64,000 nucleotides of DNA from a candidate division LCP-89 bacterium B3_LCP (GTDB taxonomy: Bacteria; Electryoneota; B3-LCP). The notes beneath the pieces are model-generated. The model saw only the letters and a list, made by a program, of their open reading frames with translations, was not told where the DNA came from and did not search any database. The DNA is taken from positions 571,961 through 635,960 of the forward strand of contig NJBN01000001.1 in assembly GCA_005223185.1 (NCBI GenBank). Reading direction: 5' to 3'. Positions 9,054 through 18,374 of this stretch are shown here, piece by piece (within the stretch, counting starts at the first letter, position 1; each line of letters opens with the position of its first letter). A program made the position numbers and the translations under genes.

Positions 9054-11285
9054 ATGGAACATAAAAACACTACGGTCAGATTGCTGCTTATTGCCAGCAT
9101 CATGCTCTTCGCATGCACAAGTATGGCAGATGATCAGATAGGCGTTACCGGCATAGATCCCACCATTCCGGATCGACCGGTGATCCACCAGCCTGCCCGG
9201 ATTGGATCACCCTTGCAGGTGGATCAATATAGGCATGTTGACTATCTGTCACCCTGGTTTGATCAGACCGACGACTGGGAATTGATCGCTTCCGATTCCT
9301 TCAGCGTGATGATACCAGCAGGAGATCATCTTGCCGTTTCCTTCGATCCGGGGACGGAAATCCTGCAAATCATTGATCCCACTGTAGAACTCACTGCCAC
9401 CCAGATGGCTGCCATCGAACGAGCTCCTGCATGGCTGAGGTCTGATCTGTACGACAACTTCCGCCGCTTTCTCTATCCTTTCCTGGCTGATTCTATGGCT
9501 TTACGAATCCTGGGCGCACCGGACCCTTATGTGGATGAAGTGGCTTTTCAGGTGGCGCATATCGCTCCTACAACTCTGTGCGCTATGTACTATCAACTAT
9601 TCTTAGAAAACGCTCAGTGGATCTACACAGCAGATAGTTCACTGAATTACGTGGAACTGATGGATTACGGTAACTCCAATGATGATGACTATTGGACCAC
9701 CGCCCGCTACTCTGTCATTGAAGAGATCGGTGATACGGTGCAGGTAGAGATTGACCGGGAAATTTACTACTGGTATATCCTCCATCCCAAACTTTCCGAC
9801 GAGTTCCCTACCTATATCTATCCCGAAAATGGCAATCCAGCGCAGCCTCCCTGGGGAGTTTTCTGGCGTGATTATTTGTGGAATCATGCCGATCCAGGCT
9901 ATCCACTCTTAAGTGAACAATTCGACGATTGTGATTTCCTGTGGGCACGCGGGACCGGTCCCAACGACGCCATAGGAACAGTCAACGGCTGGGTGGGGGA
10001 TGTCATGGCCTGGGGAGCTGGTCCCGAAAGACCCATTCAACCAGTAAGAATATACGTTCTTCATTGCGGAAACTGCGGTGAATATTCCGACATTCGAGCT
10101 GCCGCAGGACGTATTGCTCTCATTCCAACAGTATGCACGACAAACTTCTGCGAAGATCATGTGTGGAATGAATTCTGGGAGCGCGAGTGGATCCACTGGG
10201 ATGGTGGTTCGGTGAACACGCCACTCATGTATGAGAATAGCTGGGGTAAAACCCTCTCAGCAGTTTTTAACTGGAGGGGAGATGGTTTTAACTGGAACGT
10301 AACTGACCGGTACAGCGAGGAATTCTGCACCCTGAATGTATCGGTTTATGATTCTGCCGGAAAACCCGCGGATGGTTATTCCATTACTGTAGAGAGCGAT
10401 GCTCTCTGGGGAGGTTCATTTTACGCAACCTGGGCGGTAACCAACTCTCAGGGTGTAGCTTCTATCATTTTGGGAGATGACCAGAGCTTCATGCTGCGTT
10501 TAGATGGTCCTTTAGGTGGTTATCCTTCCGTGGGCGGTTTGGTTTCCGTAATAACAGGCTCTCAGGCAGGCGCTGCCTACAATTGGGAACATACCATGTC
10601 CTCGGCATCTCCGAACTTAGGTGTGATGCAGATGATAGAACCTCCCAATCCTGATGACGATTATATGATGGAAATCACCTTTGACTGTGAATATGAATCC
10701 ACCTACGGCATGTTCTATGATAACAACGAATTCACTGAAAAGCTGACACCAGGTTACGTCGATTTCTTCTTCGCTGACGAGGAGAATTACAACGCCTATT
10801 GTGGATTCCAACAAGCCTGGGTTGGAGGTCCCTTCGAAAACAGTTCATCAGGGGAATTCGATTTTGTGATACCGACATCTGAAGAATGGTACGGTGTCTT
10901 CTCTGCTCGTGAAGAATCGATCACCTGCCCCATGGTCAGCGGTACGGTTAATATTTACCGGTCTCTTCCTACTTCGGTTTCATGCGAAGATTATCCAACG
11001 CAACCGCTTTCATTTGATATAAACGGCGTCTTCCCCAATCCCTTTAATAATGAGACGGTAATCTCCTTCTCTCTGCCTTCATCTGAAAGAATCAGGATTG
11101 CCATCTACAACCTGCTGGGACAGGAAGTCGCCACCCTCACAGACCAAATTTACGCTGGCGGTATGTACAACGTCCGCTGGGATGGGAGAAACGATCTGGG
11201 GCATATGATTACCTCAGGGATCTATCTGGTCAGGATGAATTCCGAACACAATCAGGCGATACAGAAGATATGCTATATGCGGTAA
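9054..11285 (+). CDS. Secreted transglutaminase-like protein with T9SS sorting domain (paralog 2)
   Basis: 743 residues, clearly homologous to the preceding gene over most of its length. The triad residues are conserved: Cys341 (GNCGEYSD), His369 (DHVWNEFW) and Asp383 (WIHWDGG). The signal peptide resembles a lipoprotein-like start (LFACTSMA). The TPYNPP module present in paralog 1 is missing: the catalytic and strand-rich part joins directly to the sorting domain (FPNPFNNETVISFSLPS). The sorting domain is almost identical at DNA level to that of paralog 1, suggesting recent duplication or gene conversion. Probably an exported enzyme of the same kind; it has no clear ribosome-binding site before ATG 9054. 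Confidence 0.8.
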   Translation: MEHKNTTVRLLLIASIMLFACTSMADDQIGVTGIDPTIPDRPVIHQPARIGSPLQVDQYRHVDYLSPWFDQTDDWELIASDSFSVMIPAGDHLAVSFDPGTEILQIIDPTVELTATQMAAIERAPAWLRSDLYDNFRRFLYPFLADSMALRILGAPDPYVDEVAFQVAHIAPTTLCAMYYQLFLENAQWIYTADSSLNYVELMDYGNSNDDDYWTTARYSVIEEIGDTVQVEIDREIYYWYILHPKLSDEFPTYIYPENGNPAQPPWGVFWRDYLWNHADPGYPLLSEQFDDCDFLWARGTGPNDAIGTVNGWVGDVMAWGAGPERPIQPVRIYVLHCGNCGEYSDIRAAAGRIALIPTVCTTNFCEDHVWNEFWEREWIHWDGGSVNTPLMYENSWGKTLSAVFNWRGDGFNWNVTDRYSEEFCTLNVSVYDSAGKPADGYSITVESDALWGGSFYATWAVTNSQGVASIILGDDQSFMLRLDGPLGGYPSVGGLVSVITGSQAGAAYNWEHTMSSASPNLGVMQMIEPPNPDDDYMMEITFDCEYESTYGMFYDNNEFTEKLTPGYVDFFFADEENYNAYCGFQQAWVGGPFENSSSGEFDFVIPTSEEWYGVFSAREESITCPMVSGTVNIYRSLPTSVSCEDYPTQPLSFDINGVFPNPFNNETVISFSLPSSERIRIAIYNLLGQEVATLTDQIYAGGMYNVRWDGRNDLGHMITSGIYLVRMNSEHNQAIQKICYMR

Positions 11286-11747
11286 TTCTGCGCTTATACC
11301 TGCATAACCTAAAAAAAACCATAAAAGCTTATTTTTTACTTGTTTTCTACTTAATAAGGTATTAACTTACTGCACCTAACCAAACTTAATAACAATGCGA
11401 TATCAAGCTTTCGAATCCACTTGAGGTATTACTGACCTCCAGTTTGGGAGTCTCCCTGGGATGACGGAACAGGGTTTCCAGGTGGATTTGAAGGTTTTGC
11501 CATGATCCCCTGAAAATAAGTCCTGCCAAAGCGGCAACCTCCATATTCTACCCTTACCCTCTCCAATCATCCTAAAGCCCAAACCAATAATCAGAGCATT
11601 TGTGAATATTTCTCATTTCATATTTGAGAATTCATTCACAATGTGATTTGAACTCTTCAAGCAGATGCGCTCATCTGTAGTGGGTTTATCGCTACCAAAT
11701 TACAGCACACATATATACAATCGTTAAATCAACGGAGGAGGTTGCAA
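11286..11747 (+). promoter_or_regulatory. Intergenic region with dyad symmetry before the ABC importer
   Basis: 462 bp without a convincing gene. It contains an imperfect inverted repeat at about 11599-11642 (arms TTGTGAATATTTCTCA and TGAGAATTCATTCACAA) and a small hairpin around CAGATGCGCTCATCTG near 11660. The Shine-Dalgarno GGAGGAGG lies at 11734-11741, just before ATG 11748. The dyad could be an operator or RNA hairpin controlling the importer; no recognised riboswitch pattern was seen. Confidence 0.35.
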
Positions 11748-12878
11748 ATGAAAATCAAATCGTTGTTTCTTTTCACGTTGTACATGCTGCTACTATCATT
11801 CACGGTATGTATAGCCGGAGATGTTCCGGTTCTCAAGGTAGGTCACGTTGGGCACGATCATCATACCGCTCTTTACGTGGCGGCGCAGAATGGTGATATG
11901 TTCAAGAAGGATTATGGCATCTACCTGAAGGAAATTCGGAGTAAGAAGCTATATGAATTGTACGATGGTAATAAGCTGGTCTGTGAACTGGAATTGTACA
12001 AAGTGGGCGGTGGTTCCAAGATGCCCACTGCCATGGATCAGGGCATGTTCGACGTGGGATTCGGTGGTGTAGCTGCTGTGGCATTCCATGTGGACAAGGG
12101 ACGTCCCATGAAGATCATATCACCTCTGCACAGTAAGGGTGATATGCTGGTTGTGGGGAATGACGTTCCGGTGAAAGACTGGGACGAATTTATCAAGTAC
12201 ACTAAGAACCGCGAGGAACCGCTAAAGGTGGGTTTTAAGGCTCCCAAAGCAATTGCACTGCTGATATTCCAGGGTGCCATGGATGAGGTGGGAATCACTT
12301 ACTCGTACGACGTCAGTAAGCGCGACGTTAACGTCCACCTGATCAACATGAAAGGCGCCAAGCACATTAATCCCGGTCTTCTAAACGGTATTATTGATGC
12401 CTACGTATGCAATAATCCCTTCTGTGCAATAGCTGAGGAGAAGAAACTGGGAACCTGCATCGCAGACTTGAATGATCTCCCACCGGGTCTCTGGAAGGAT
12501 CACCCCTGCTGCATGATCTCGGCGATGGACGAAGTGATTAAAGAAAAACACGACCTGGTTGTCAGATTCTTAGAACTGATCATCATCGCCACGGACTACA
12601 TGAACGAAGACCAGAAAATCGCGGTAAAATCAGCTTCACAATGGATTGGTACTTCTATCGACGTGGAAGAAAGATCAATTCCCACATCCATGTACACAAC
12701 TGATCCTGATGATCAGGTTTGGCTCAATGGTGTTTACACCTGGGCGCATGCCATGGAAGAACTGGGTCACATTAAGGATCAACTGTTAGGAAAGTCAAAT
12801 GAAGAAATCGACAGGCTCTTGCTCGACTTCTCACTCATTAAGGAAGCACGAAAAAACGTTGCCAAACGAAAGAAATAA
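11748..12878 (+). CDS. ABC transporter substrate-binding protein, NMT1/TauA/SsuA type
   Basis: About 376 residues with an N-terminal signal peptide (hydrophobic LFLFTLYMLLLSFTVCIAG). The mature part begins VPVLKVGHVGHDHHTALYVA and contains DVGFGGVAAVAFHV and VKDWDEF, the layout of the periplasmic binding proteins for sulfonates, taurine, nitrate or thiamine precursors. ATG 11748 has GGAGGAGG 6 nt upstream, better than the in-frame TTG at 11742. It heads an operon with a TauC-like permease and an ATPase. The GHDHHTAL motif is unlike ordinary sulfonate binders and hints at another ligand, possibly metal-associated; this is a guess. Confidence 0.82.
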   Translation: MKIKSLFLFTLYMLLLSFTVCIAGDVPVLKVGHVGHDHHTALYVAAQNGDMFKKDYGIYLKEIRSKKLYELYDGNKLVCELELYKVGGGSKMPTAMDQGMFDVGFGGVAAVAFHVDKGRPMKIISPLHSKGDMLVVGNDVPVKDWDEFIKYTKNREEPLKVGFKAPKAIALLIFQGAMDEVGITYSYDVSKRDVNVHLINMKGAKHINPGLLNGIIDAYVCNNPFCAIAEEKKLGTCIADLNDLPPGLWKDHPCCMISAMDEVIKEKHDLVVRFLELIIIATDYMNEDQKIAVKSASQWIGTSIDVEERSIPTSMYTTDPDDQVWLNGVYTWAHAMEELGHIKDQLLGKSNEEIDRLLLDFSLIKEARKNVAKRKK

Positions 12879-13713
12879 TGCCGGTGCAAAGAGACTAACG
12901 GAGACTGCGCAGGGCTTCATCCTTCCGCTGCTGTTCCTGATCTCTTGGGAACTCATCGCTATATGGATGGATAATCCCGCGCTGGTCCCTCGGCTGACTG
13001 CCGTGCTTTCGGTTTTACTGCATCCATTCACGGAACTGGTTGGTACCGGTTCTCTGATTTGGAATACAGTAGTATCGCTGGTTCGAGTACTATCAGGATT
13101 TGCGGTAGCTGTGGTGGTTTGTGTACCCTTAGGCATCTTTATGGGAACCTCCAAGTTCATCCACCGGCTGGTTAACCCCCTGGTGGAACTGTTCAGGCCA
13201 TTGTGCCCAATCGCCTGGATACCATTTGCCATGGCGGTATTTAAAACCACCACCGTGCCGCAGCTTTTCGGGGTCAGATATTCCGATACCATCCTGGACA
13301 GCGTTCAGGTCGGCATGATCTTCATCATCTTCTGGGGAGGTCTTTTCCCCATCCTGCTGAACACCATCCATGGGGTAGCCGGAGTTCGCACTATCTGGCT
13401 GGAAACGGCTCAAATGCTCAATGCTTCAAAGGTACAGACATTCAGGAAAGTTGTGCTTCCTGCTGCCTTGCCCGCTATCATGACCGGATTGCGTGTCGGT
13501 TTGGGGATAGCCTGGATGGTGATCATAGCAGCAGAGATGCTGCCCGGATCCGATTCCGGAATCGGCTACCTGATCATGTACTCTTATGAACTGGCAGAAA
13601 TGCAGATTCTTGTTGCCTGCATGATAGTTATAGGATTAATGGGATTGGTTCTGAATAAAGGTCTGCAGATAATTTCGGATCGCGTGTCAAAATGGGAAGC
13701 TCTGGAGCGATAA
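12799..13713 (+). CDS. ABC transporter permease, TauC/SsuC type
   Basis: A multi-pass inner-membrane protein with about six hydrophobic segments. The EAA-like coupling loop is visible around WLETAQMLNASKVQTFRKVVLPAALPAIMTGLRVGLG, as in binding-protein-dependent permeases of the nitrate/sulfonate/taurine family. ATG 12799 has AGGA 7 nt upstream but overlaps the binding-protein gene by 80 bp; TTG 12859 is an alternative that gives a 20-bp overlap and an N-terminus of normal length. ATG 12878 overlaps the upstream stop but is out of frame. Compared with TauC, there is extra sequence around FKTTTVPQLFGVRYSDT in the middle. It pairs with the ATPase that follows. Confidence 0.85.
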   Translation: MKKSTGSCSTSHSLRKHEKTLPNERNNAGAKRLTETAQGFILPLLFLISWELIAIWMDNPALVPRLTAVLSVLLHPFTELVGTGSLIWNTVVSLVRVLSGFAVAVVVCVPLGIFMGTSKFIHRLVNPLVELFRPLCPIAWIPFAMAVFKTTTVPQLFGVRYSDTILDSVQVGMIFIIFWGGLFPILLNTIHGVAGVRTIWLETAQMLNASKVQTFRKVVLPAALPAIMTGLRVGLGIAWMVIIAAEMLPGSDSGIGYLIMYSYELAEMQILVACMIVIGLMGLVLNKGLQIISDRVSKWEALER

Positions 13714-13714
13714 C

Positions 13715-14467
13715 ATGAAAGAATTTTCCATAAGCAGCGTCTCCAAGCTTTTCACTGCTTCACCAGACCGGGAAGTAATCGCCTTGGATGGAATTGACCT
13801 AAAGATTAGGGCAGAGGAATTTGTCTGTATTCTAGGTCCTACTGGATGCGGCAAGACCACGTTACTGCGCATCATAGCTGGATTGGAGAACCCCACGTCC
13901 GGTCAAATTCTGCAGGATGGTGAATCGGTAAGCCATGCACATGAGTTCTGTACGCTGGTGTTCCAGCAGTATTCCCTGTTCCCCTGGCTGAATGTTCATG
14001 AAAATGTCTCCTTCCCCATGGAGATGAAAGGGGTTTCCAGACAGGAAAGAACAATGAAAGCAAAGGAACTCCTGGAGCTGGTCGGTCTTACCGGTGTTGA
14101 AAAAGCACAAACCTATGAACTATCCGGAGGCATGCAGCAACGCGTCGCCATCGCCAGAGCACTGGCTCACGATCCGGAGATTCTGCTCATGGACGAACCA
14201 TTCGGCGCTCTGGACGAACGTACCCGAAACCGACTGCAGAAAATACTGCTGGACATTTGGCAGAAGAAGTGCAAAACGGTCATCTTCGTAACGCATAACA
14301 TCGATGAAGCCATTTATCTGGCTGACCGGATAATAGTTATGACAACTGAACCGGGACGTATAGCTGAGGAACTCAAAGTGAACCTTCCCAGACCCCGGCA
14401 GAGACTGGGGGAAGAGTTCACCAAACTTCATTTGAAGATCAGAAAAATACTGGAAGATTCTGCGTAA
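13715..14467 (+). CDS. ABC transporter ATP-binding protein (TauB/SsuB type)
   Basis: 250 residues with Walker A GPTGCGKTT (41-49), Q-loop FQQYSLFPWLNV, signature LSGGMQQRVAIARAL, Walker B ILLMDEPFGALD and H-loop FVTHNIDEA. The FPWLNVHENV and PGRI features place it in the nitrate/sulfonate/taurine ATPase family. It starts 1 bp after the permease stop, so the three genes are one transcription unit. It powers import of the ligand bound by the 11748 product. Confidence 0.93.
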   Translation: MKEFSISSVSKLFTASPDREVIALDGIDLKIRAEEFVCILGPTGCGKTTLLRIIAGLENPTSGQILQDGESVSHAHEFCTLVFQQYSLFPWLNVHENVSFPMEMKGVSRQERTMKAKELLELVGLTGVEKAQTYELSGGMQQRVAIARALAHDPEILLMDEPFGALDERTRNRLQKILLDIWQKKCKTVIFVTHNIDEAIYLADRIIVMTTEPGRIAEELKVNLPRPRQRLGEEFTKLHLKIRKILEDSA

Positions 14468-14510
14468 CAACATCTAAACCTACTCAAACATCTCATTAAG
14501 GAGGATCACG

Positions 14511-15395
14511 ATGAGAAAACTAATTACACTAACATTACTTATGGCAGTCTTAAGTCTGTACCTGTTACCACAGGCTGATGCGCAAGTCCTCTGGCGCGGC
14601 GCCAAAACTATGAAGAAGGGTTCTTTTATAGCTATGGCACGGTGGTATTATATGGATTTCACAAAAGTGTATGATACCACCAACGAGGAATGGAAGGACA
14701 ATGATAATGACCATCTAAAGTGGGGCTTTGAGACCATGATTGGTTATGCGCCAATGGATCGCTGGGAGATCATGATGCATATTCCTTTCAGGCTTCACAG
14801 CTTTACTACATCTACACTTGATGAAAGCAGTTCCGGGATTGGCGACATATTCTTTAAAACCAGGGTCGCAGTTCTACCCTGGTCAAAAAAGAAGCACGGT
14901 CTCACGTTCGTTGGATCAGTAAGATTAGGTACCGGTGAATATGATAATCCCTACTCATTCTGCAACTGCGGCGATGGCTCCACTGACTTTGGCGTAGCAG
15001 GTATTTTCTCCTCAAAATGGATGAATAAGTTCAGAGGGCATCTGAAATTAAATTACTGGGTCAATGGGGAAGGCAAAGCCGTCAACGATGTGACTTATAA
15101 CGTTGGAAACGAGATGAAATTCATCGGTAAGTTGGATTACAACTTCCACAAGAAATTCATGGGTTTTGCAACGTACATCTATTACAATCAAGCTGAAAAG
15201 GAAGACTCGCAGGGTAACGCCATCCAGAATTCTGATAAGACACGGCACAGCTTCGCTCTTGGTGGTATATGGAAACCCAAGAAGGGAATATTCGTTCGAC
15301 CTAAAATAGTTCTGCCCATCGGAGCTGAAAACGGCAAGAATTACAGCTTCAAACCTGTCCTCGATTTCTGGTACGTTTTCGCACTGGGTTCTTAA
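14511..15395 (+). CDS. Outer-membrane beta-barrel protein in ABC importer operon
   Basis: 294 residues with a signal peptide (LLMAVLSLYLLPQADAQ). The rest is alternating polar/aromatic strand sequence ending in aromatic-rich strands (PVLDFWYVFAL), as in porin-like barrels of the 'meta-pathway of phenol degradation' type. It has no T9SS domain. A strong Shine-Dalgarno AAGGAGG (14499-14505) precedes the ATG, and the gene follows the ATPase by 43 bp before a terminator hairpin. The arrangement suggests it lets the importer's ligand through the outer membrane; the family assignment is tentative. Confidence 0.6.
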   Translation: MRKLITLTLLMAVLSLYLLPQADAQVLWRGAKTMKKGSFIAMARWYYMDFTKVYDTTNEEWKDNDNDHLKWGFETMIGYAPMDRWEIMMHIPFRLHSFTTSTLDESSSGIGDIFFKTRVAVLPWSKKKHGLTFVGSVRLGTGEYDNPYSFCNCGDGSTDFGVAGIFSSKWMNKFRGHLKLNYWVNGEGKAVNDVTYNVGNEMKFIGKLDYNFHKKFMGFATYIYYNQAEKEDSQGNAIQNSDKTRHSFALGGIWKPKKGIFVRPKIVLPIGAENGKNYSFKPVLDFWYVFALGS

Positions 15396-15414
15396 GATCC
15401 AATCTTGTAACAAT

Positions 15415-15453
15415 AAAAAGAGGCTGACCCTTTTGGGACAGCCTCTTGTTTTG
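15415..15453. terminator. Bidirectional intrinsic terminator
   Basis: Inverted repeat AAGAGGCTG / CAGCCTCTT (15418-15426 and 15439-15447), with an A-run before and a T-rich stretch after it. It lies between convergent genes (barrel on plus, cold-shock gene on minus). A close copy occurs at 18304-18343. Confidence 0.75.
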
Positions 15454-15467
15454 GCGAAGTGAAGAGG

Positions 15468-15677
15468 TTACTCGATCACTTTCACGTTCTTAGCCATGGG
15501 GCCCTTCTGGCCTTCCACGATTTCAAATTCGACTTTTTGATCCTGGAACAACTCGTTACGGAAACCGGCGCCAGTGACTTCGTTGGCGTGCACAAAGACA
15601 TCGTCTTCGCTGTCATCCACCTTGATGAAACCGTAACCTTTACGAGGGTTGAACCACTTCACGGTACCTGTTGCCAT
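15468..15677 (-). CDS. Cold-shock domain protein (CspA family)
   Basis: 69 residues, the normal length for bacterial Csp proteins. [15 protein letters not shown] contains RNP1 (KGYGFI) and DVFVHANEV contains RNP2 (VFVH), the single-strand RNA/DNA-binding motifs of the five-strand OB barrel. It probably acts as an RNA chaperone. AGGAG lies 7-8 nt before the ATG. The upstream sequence has a hairpin (GCAGTATATAAGATACTGC on the plus strand, 15782-15800) that may belong to a leader, as long leaders are common in csp genes; this is an inference. Confidence 0.95.
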   Translation of the reverse strand: MATGTVKWFNPRKGYGFIKVDDSEDDVFVHANEVTGAGFRNELFQDQKVEFEIVEGQKGPMAKNVKVIE

Positions 15678-15912
15678 TACCTTACTCCTGTAAACTATAC
15701 TTTAGAAACTTACACCAGATGGTCAATGTACCTTAGATAAATATTCAGGCGATAATGCGTGAAATAAAGTCCGCTGACAATCTGCAGTATATAAGATACT
15801 GCGAATATTTTATAAAAAAAGCACTATTTCTCACTTTTTTTCATGGGGACTCTCTCTGAGATAACCGGTAAAAACTGCTGATAGAGTATAGTGCTGTTCC
15901 AATCCTCAAATT

Positions 15913-18225
15913 CTAAAACTCAAATTCCAGCCCAAACGCTGCCAGTGTTCCCCATTGCTTGAAGGTATCCTGCTTGTTACTGAGTTCGTTCCAATAGTAG
16001 CTGGCAATGTTATCACGCCCGTAAACGTTCCACATACTCAGGTATAGGATGAGGTTCGATGCCTTGAAATTGAATCGCCGGTCACAGCGAAGGTTCAGGT
16101 TGTGATAATCGGGCAGGCGTTCCGCATTGATTCTGTCCGAATCGTATATCCCCCGGTTAGCATTTTCTGAAGCAGTAATGTCAAATGGAGTGTACGGAGC
16201 ACCTCCTGCATAAACCCAGCGCAGACTGAATTCCCATTTGTTATTGGGCTTGTATCCGCCTTCAGCTGTGCACATATAGCGGTTATCGTAGATTCGGTCT
16301 CTCCATAAGCCGTTGAAATCCCGGTATCTTGACCTGAAGTAGGAACCGCTGATCAAGCCATAGATTTTATCAGCTAACTTCTTCTGCACCATGAGTTCAA
16401 TGCCCCTTGTATAAGCCACCCCATTATCCACTAATTGTTCATGGCTGGCAAACCCATTCTGATTGTTTGACTCATCGATGATAAATAGGGATGGTTGCGC
16501 GGGATCCAGCGGGATGTTCCGGTATTCTTTTGCGTAACCTTCCAGCGTTAGACGAGTATTTTCGGTCAACAGATGGCTGATGCCCAATATATAATGATGC
16601 GCCATCGGATCACTCAATTCCTTGAATTCAGCCTGTTGCGACATGAGAGTCAAAGGCAAAAACTGGTAAAACTGCCCATAAGCACCGTTTAAAGTTGTGT
16701 TTGCACGCAGCTGATAGGAGAACTGAAATCGCGGCGAGACTTGCAGGTTCTCGTTATAATCGAAGTAATCCGCGCGGACTCCGTATATCGTGGTCAATCG
16801 AAGAAATGGCTTCCAGGTGTAGCTTAAAAACGCCCCTGCCTTGGTCGAGGTGATAGCATCATCAACATGCATTTCCGGCGTCGGATTCCCTAAGGGATCA
16901 GTATATGCGGCGTAGAAATCATCGTACTGGTTGTCGATTAGCTGAAGTTCCACACCAAAGTCAATTGAATTTATCCGGTTTAAGTTGAGATGATTCGTAT
17001 TTCGAAGCGATATTTTTTGCTCGGTCGATCTGTTTTCGGTCAGCAGAGAATCGCTGATTGTTTCAAGCCATTGGTCTTCCCAGTTTATAAAGCTGTGAGA
17101 CAACGACGTGTTTGAATACCCCTTGCCACCCCATAAATATCGCCAGTTGAGACCTGCTGTGTTCGTTTCCCAAATCCCATCTCCGTAAACGTTTTCTTCG
17201 TTATCTAAGGATCTTTCTTTTTCAATAACACTCTTATCTACTCCTAAAACGTCTAAAAATGTGAGCTGATGTTTATCCGATAAATCTAAAACTATTTTGC
17301 CCTGCAGGTCGCTGTATTCCGGTATCGTGCTGGCTTCCACGTCCTCGCTGTTGATAATCAGATCCAGATAACTCCTGCGAGCCGAGAAGAGCCAGGTATT
17401 CCCCCTGCCCAACGGCCCTTCCATGATCGCACCGACTCCCATCAAGCTCAGATCAAGCTGACCGTCGAATTCCTGAGAATTTCCTTCTCTAAAAGAAATA
17501 TCCATGATCGATGAAAGCCTGTCCCCGTAGGCAGCGGAGAAACCACCGGTGTAAAAACGGACGTCTTTAATAAAGTCCACGTTTAACAGACTCGTAGCAC
17601 CGCTGGAAGCTCCCTGAAGAGGAAAATGATTTATGTTGGGAATGGCGATGTTATCCACGAAATAGCCGTTTTCCGTTGGGCTACCACCCCTGACTACCAA
17701 GCTGTTGCGTGTATCATTGACCTTTGCTACACTGGGTAGCGCCATGATAATGCGGCTAACATCGCCTACTGCTCCGGCGGTTCGCCGAATTTCTTCATAA
17801 CTGAGGTTGGTTACACTTGTCGGTTGGCTTTTCTCCTTCGAAAAGTAATTCGGCTTCACCGTAACAACGTCCATTTTAATAGCTGATGCCTGCAGTTCTA
17901 TCTCTACCACAGTAATCCGTCCAGATTTGACGATGACGTCCGCGATAATAATGGGTTCGTACCCTAAATAACTGCACTGCATTGAATAATTACCGACCGG
18001 GATGAAATCTAAGGTAAAGTTACCATCAAGGTCGGAACAGGCGCCTAACTGAGTATTTGCCAGGACGACATTAGCTCCCGCCAATGGCATCTTTGTATTT
18101 GTATCGATGATCCTTCCATTTATGGTCCCGCAAGGCTGCTGGTCCATGGCAAAACATACTGTGTGTGTTAAAATATATCCTGAAAGAATCAGGGATAAAC
18201 AAACTTTGTAGATATTTTGGCTCAT
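15913..18225 (-). CDS. TonB-dependent outer-membrane receptor with carboxypeptidase-regulatory-like domain
   Basis: 770 residues: signal peptide, then a beta-sandwich CarboxypepD_reg-like domain (GTINGRIIDTNTKMPLAGAN, about 33-115), then a plug domain (about 125-240: RIIMALPSVAKVNDTRNSLV, VRGGSPTENGYFVDNI) and a 22-strand barrel to a C-terminal Phe (FGLEFEF). It imports a large ligand such as an iron chelate, vitamin or oligosaccharide using TonB energy; ligand unknown. No SusD-like partner is adjacent. The ATG has CAGGAG 9 nt upstream. It is transcribed alone, convergent with nothing. Confidence 0.9.
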   Translation of the reverse strand: MSQNIYKVCLSLILSGYILTHTVCFAMDQQPCGTINGRIIDTNTKMPLAGANVVLANTQLGACSDLDGNFTLDFIPVGNYSMQCSYLGYEPIIIADVIVKSGRITVVEIELQASAIKMDVVTVKPNYFSKEKSQPTSVTNLSYEEIRRTAGAVGDVSRIIMALPSVAKVNDTRNSLVVRGGSPTENGYFVDNIAIPNINHFPLQGASSGATSLLNVDFIKDVRFYTGGFSAAYGDRLSSIMDISFREGNSQEFDGQLDLSLMGVGAIMEGPLGRGNTWLFSARRSYLDLIINSEDVEASTIPEYSDLQGKIVLDLSDKHQLTFLDVLGVDKSVIEKERSLDNEENVYGDGIWETNTAGLNWRYLWGGKGYSNTSLSHSFINWEDQWLETISDSLLTENRSTEQKISLRNTNHLNLNRINSIDFGVELQLIDNQYDDFYAAYTDPLGNPTPEMHVDDAITSTKAGAFLSYTWKPFLRLTTIYGVRADYFDYNENLQVSPRFQFSYQLRANTTLNGAYGQFYQFLPLTLMSQQAEFKELSDPMAHHYILGISHLLTENTRLTLEGYAKEYRNIPLDPAQPSLFIIDESNNQNGFASHEQLVDNGVAYTRGIELMVQKKLADKIYGLISGSYFRSRYRDFNGLWRDRIYDNRYMCTAEGGYKPNNKWEFSLRWVYAGGAPYTPFDITASENANRGIYDSDRINAERLPDYHNLNLRCDRRFNFKASNLILYLSMWNVYGRDNIASYYWNELSNKQDTFKQWGTLAAFGLEFEF

Positions 18226-18303
18226 GTCAGCGTCTCCTGTTTTTCTGCGGTAAATGTAATGCTGAATTCTAAGCGATCCAAAACGAAAAGAGAGTAAGGA
18301 GCT

Positions 18304-18343
18304 AAGAAGAGGCCGACCCTTTAAGGACAGCCTCTTCTTTTTC
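18304..18343. terminator. Hairpin repeat, copy of the 15415 terminator element
   Basis: Arms AGAAGAGGC and GCCTCTTCT (18305-18313, 18330-18338) with a T-run on the plus-strand side. The core GAGGC-GACCCTTT-GGACAGCCTC matches the element at 15415-15453, so it is a dispersed terminator-like repeat. It lies downstream of the minus-strand gene ending at 18375. Confidence 0.6.
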
Positions 18344-18374
18344 AGTCTGAATTCTGACTCCTGGCTTCCGGATT

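Noticed and set aside
11286-11747. TPP or other riboswitch before the NMT1-like importer
   Set aside because: No conserved riboswitch core could be matched; only a dyad and a small hairpin are visible.
15459-15740. Plus-strand open frame across the cold-shock gene
   Set aside because: It is the antisense of a clear Csp gene and shows no family motif of its own.
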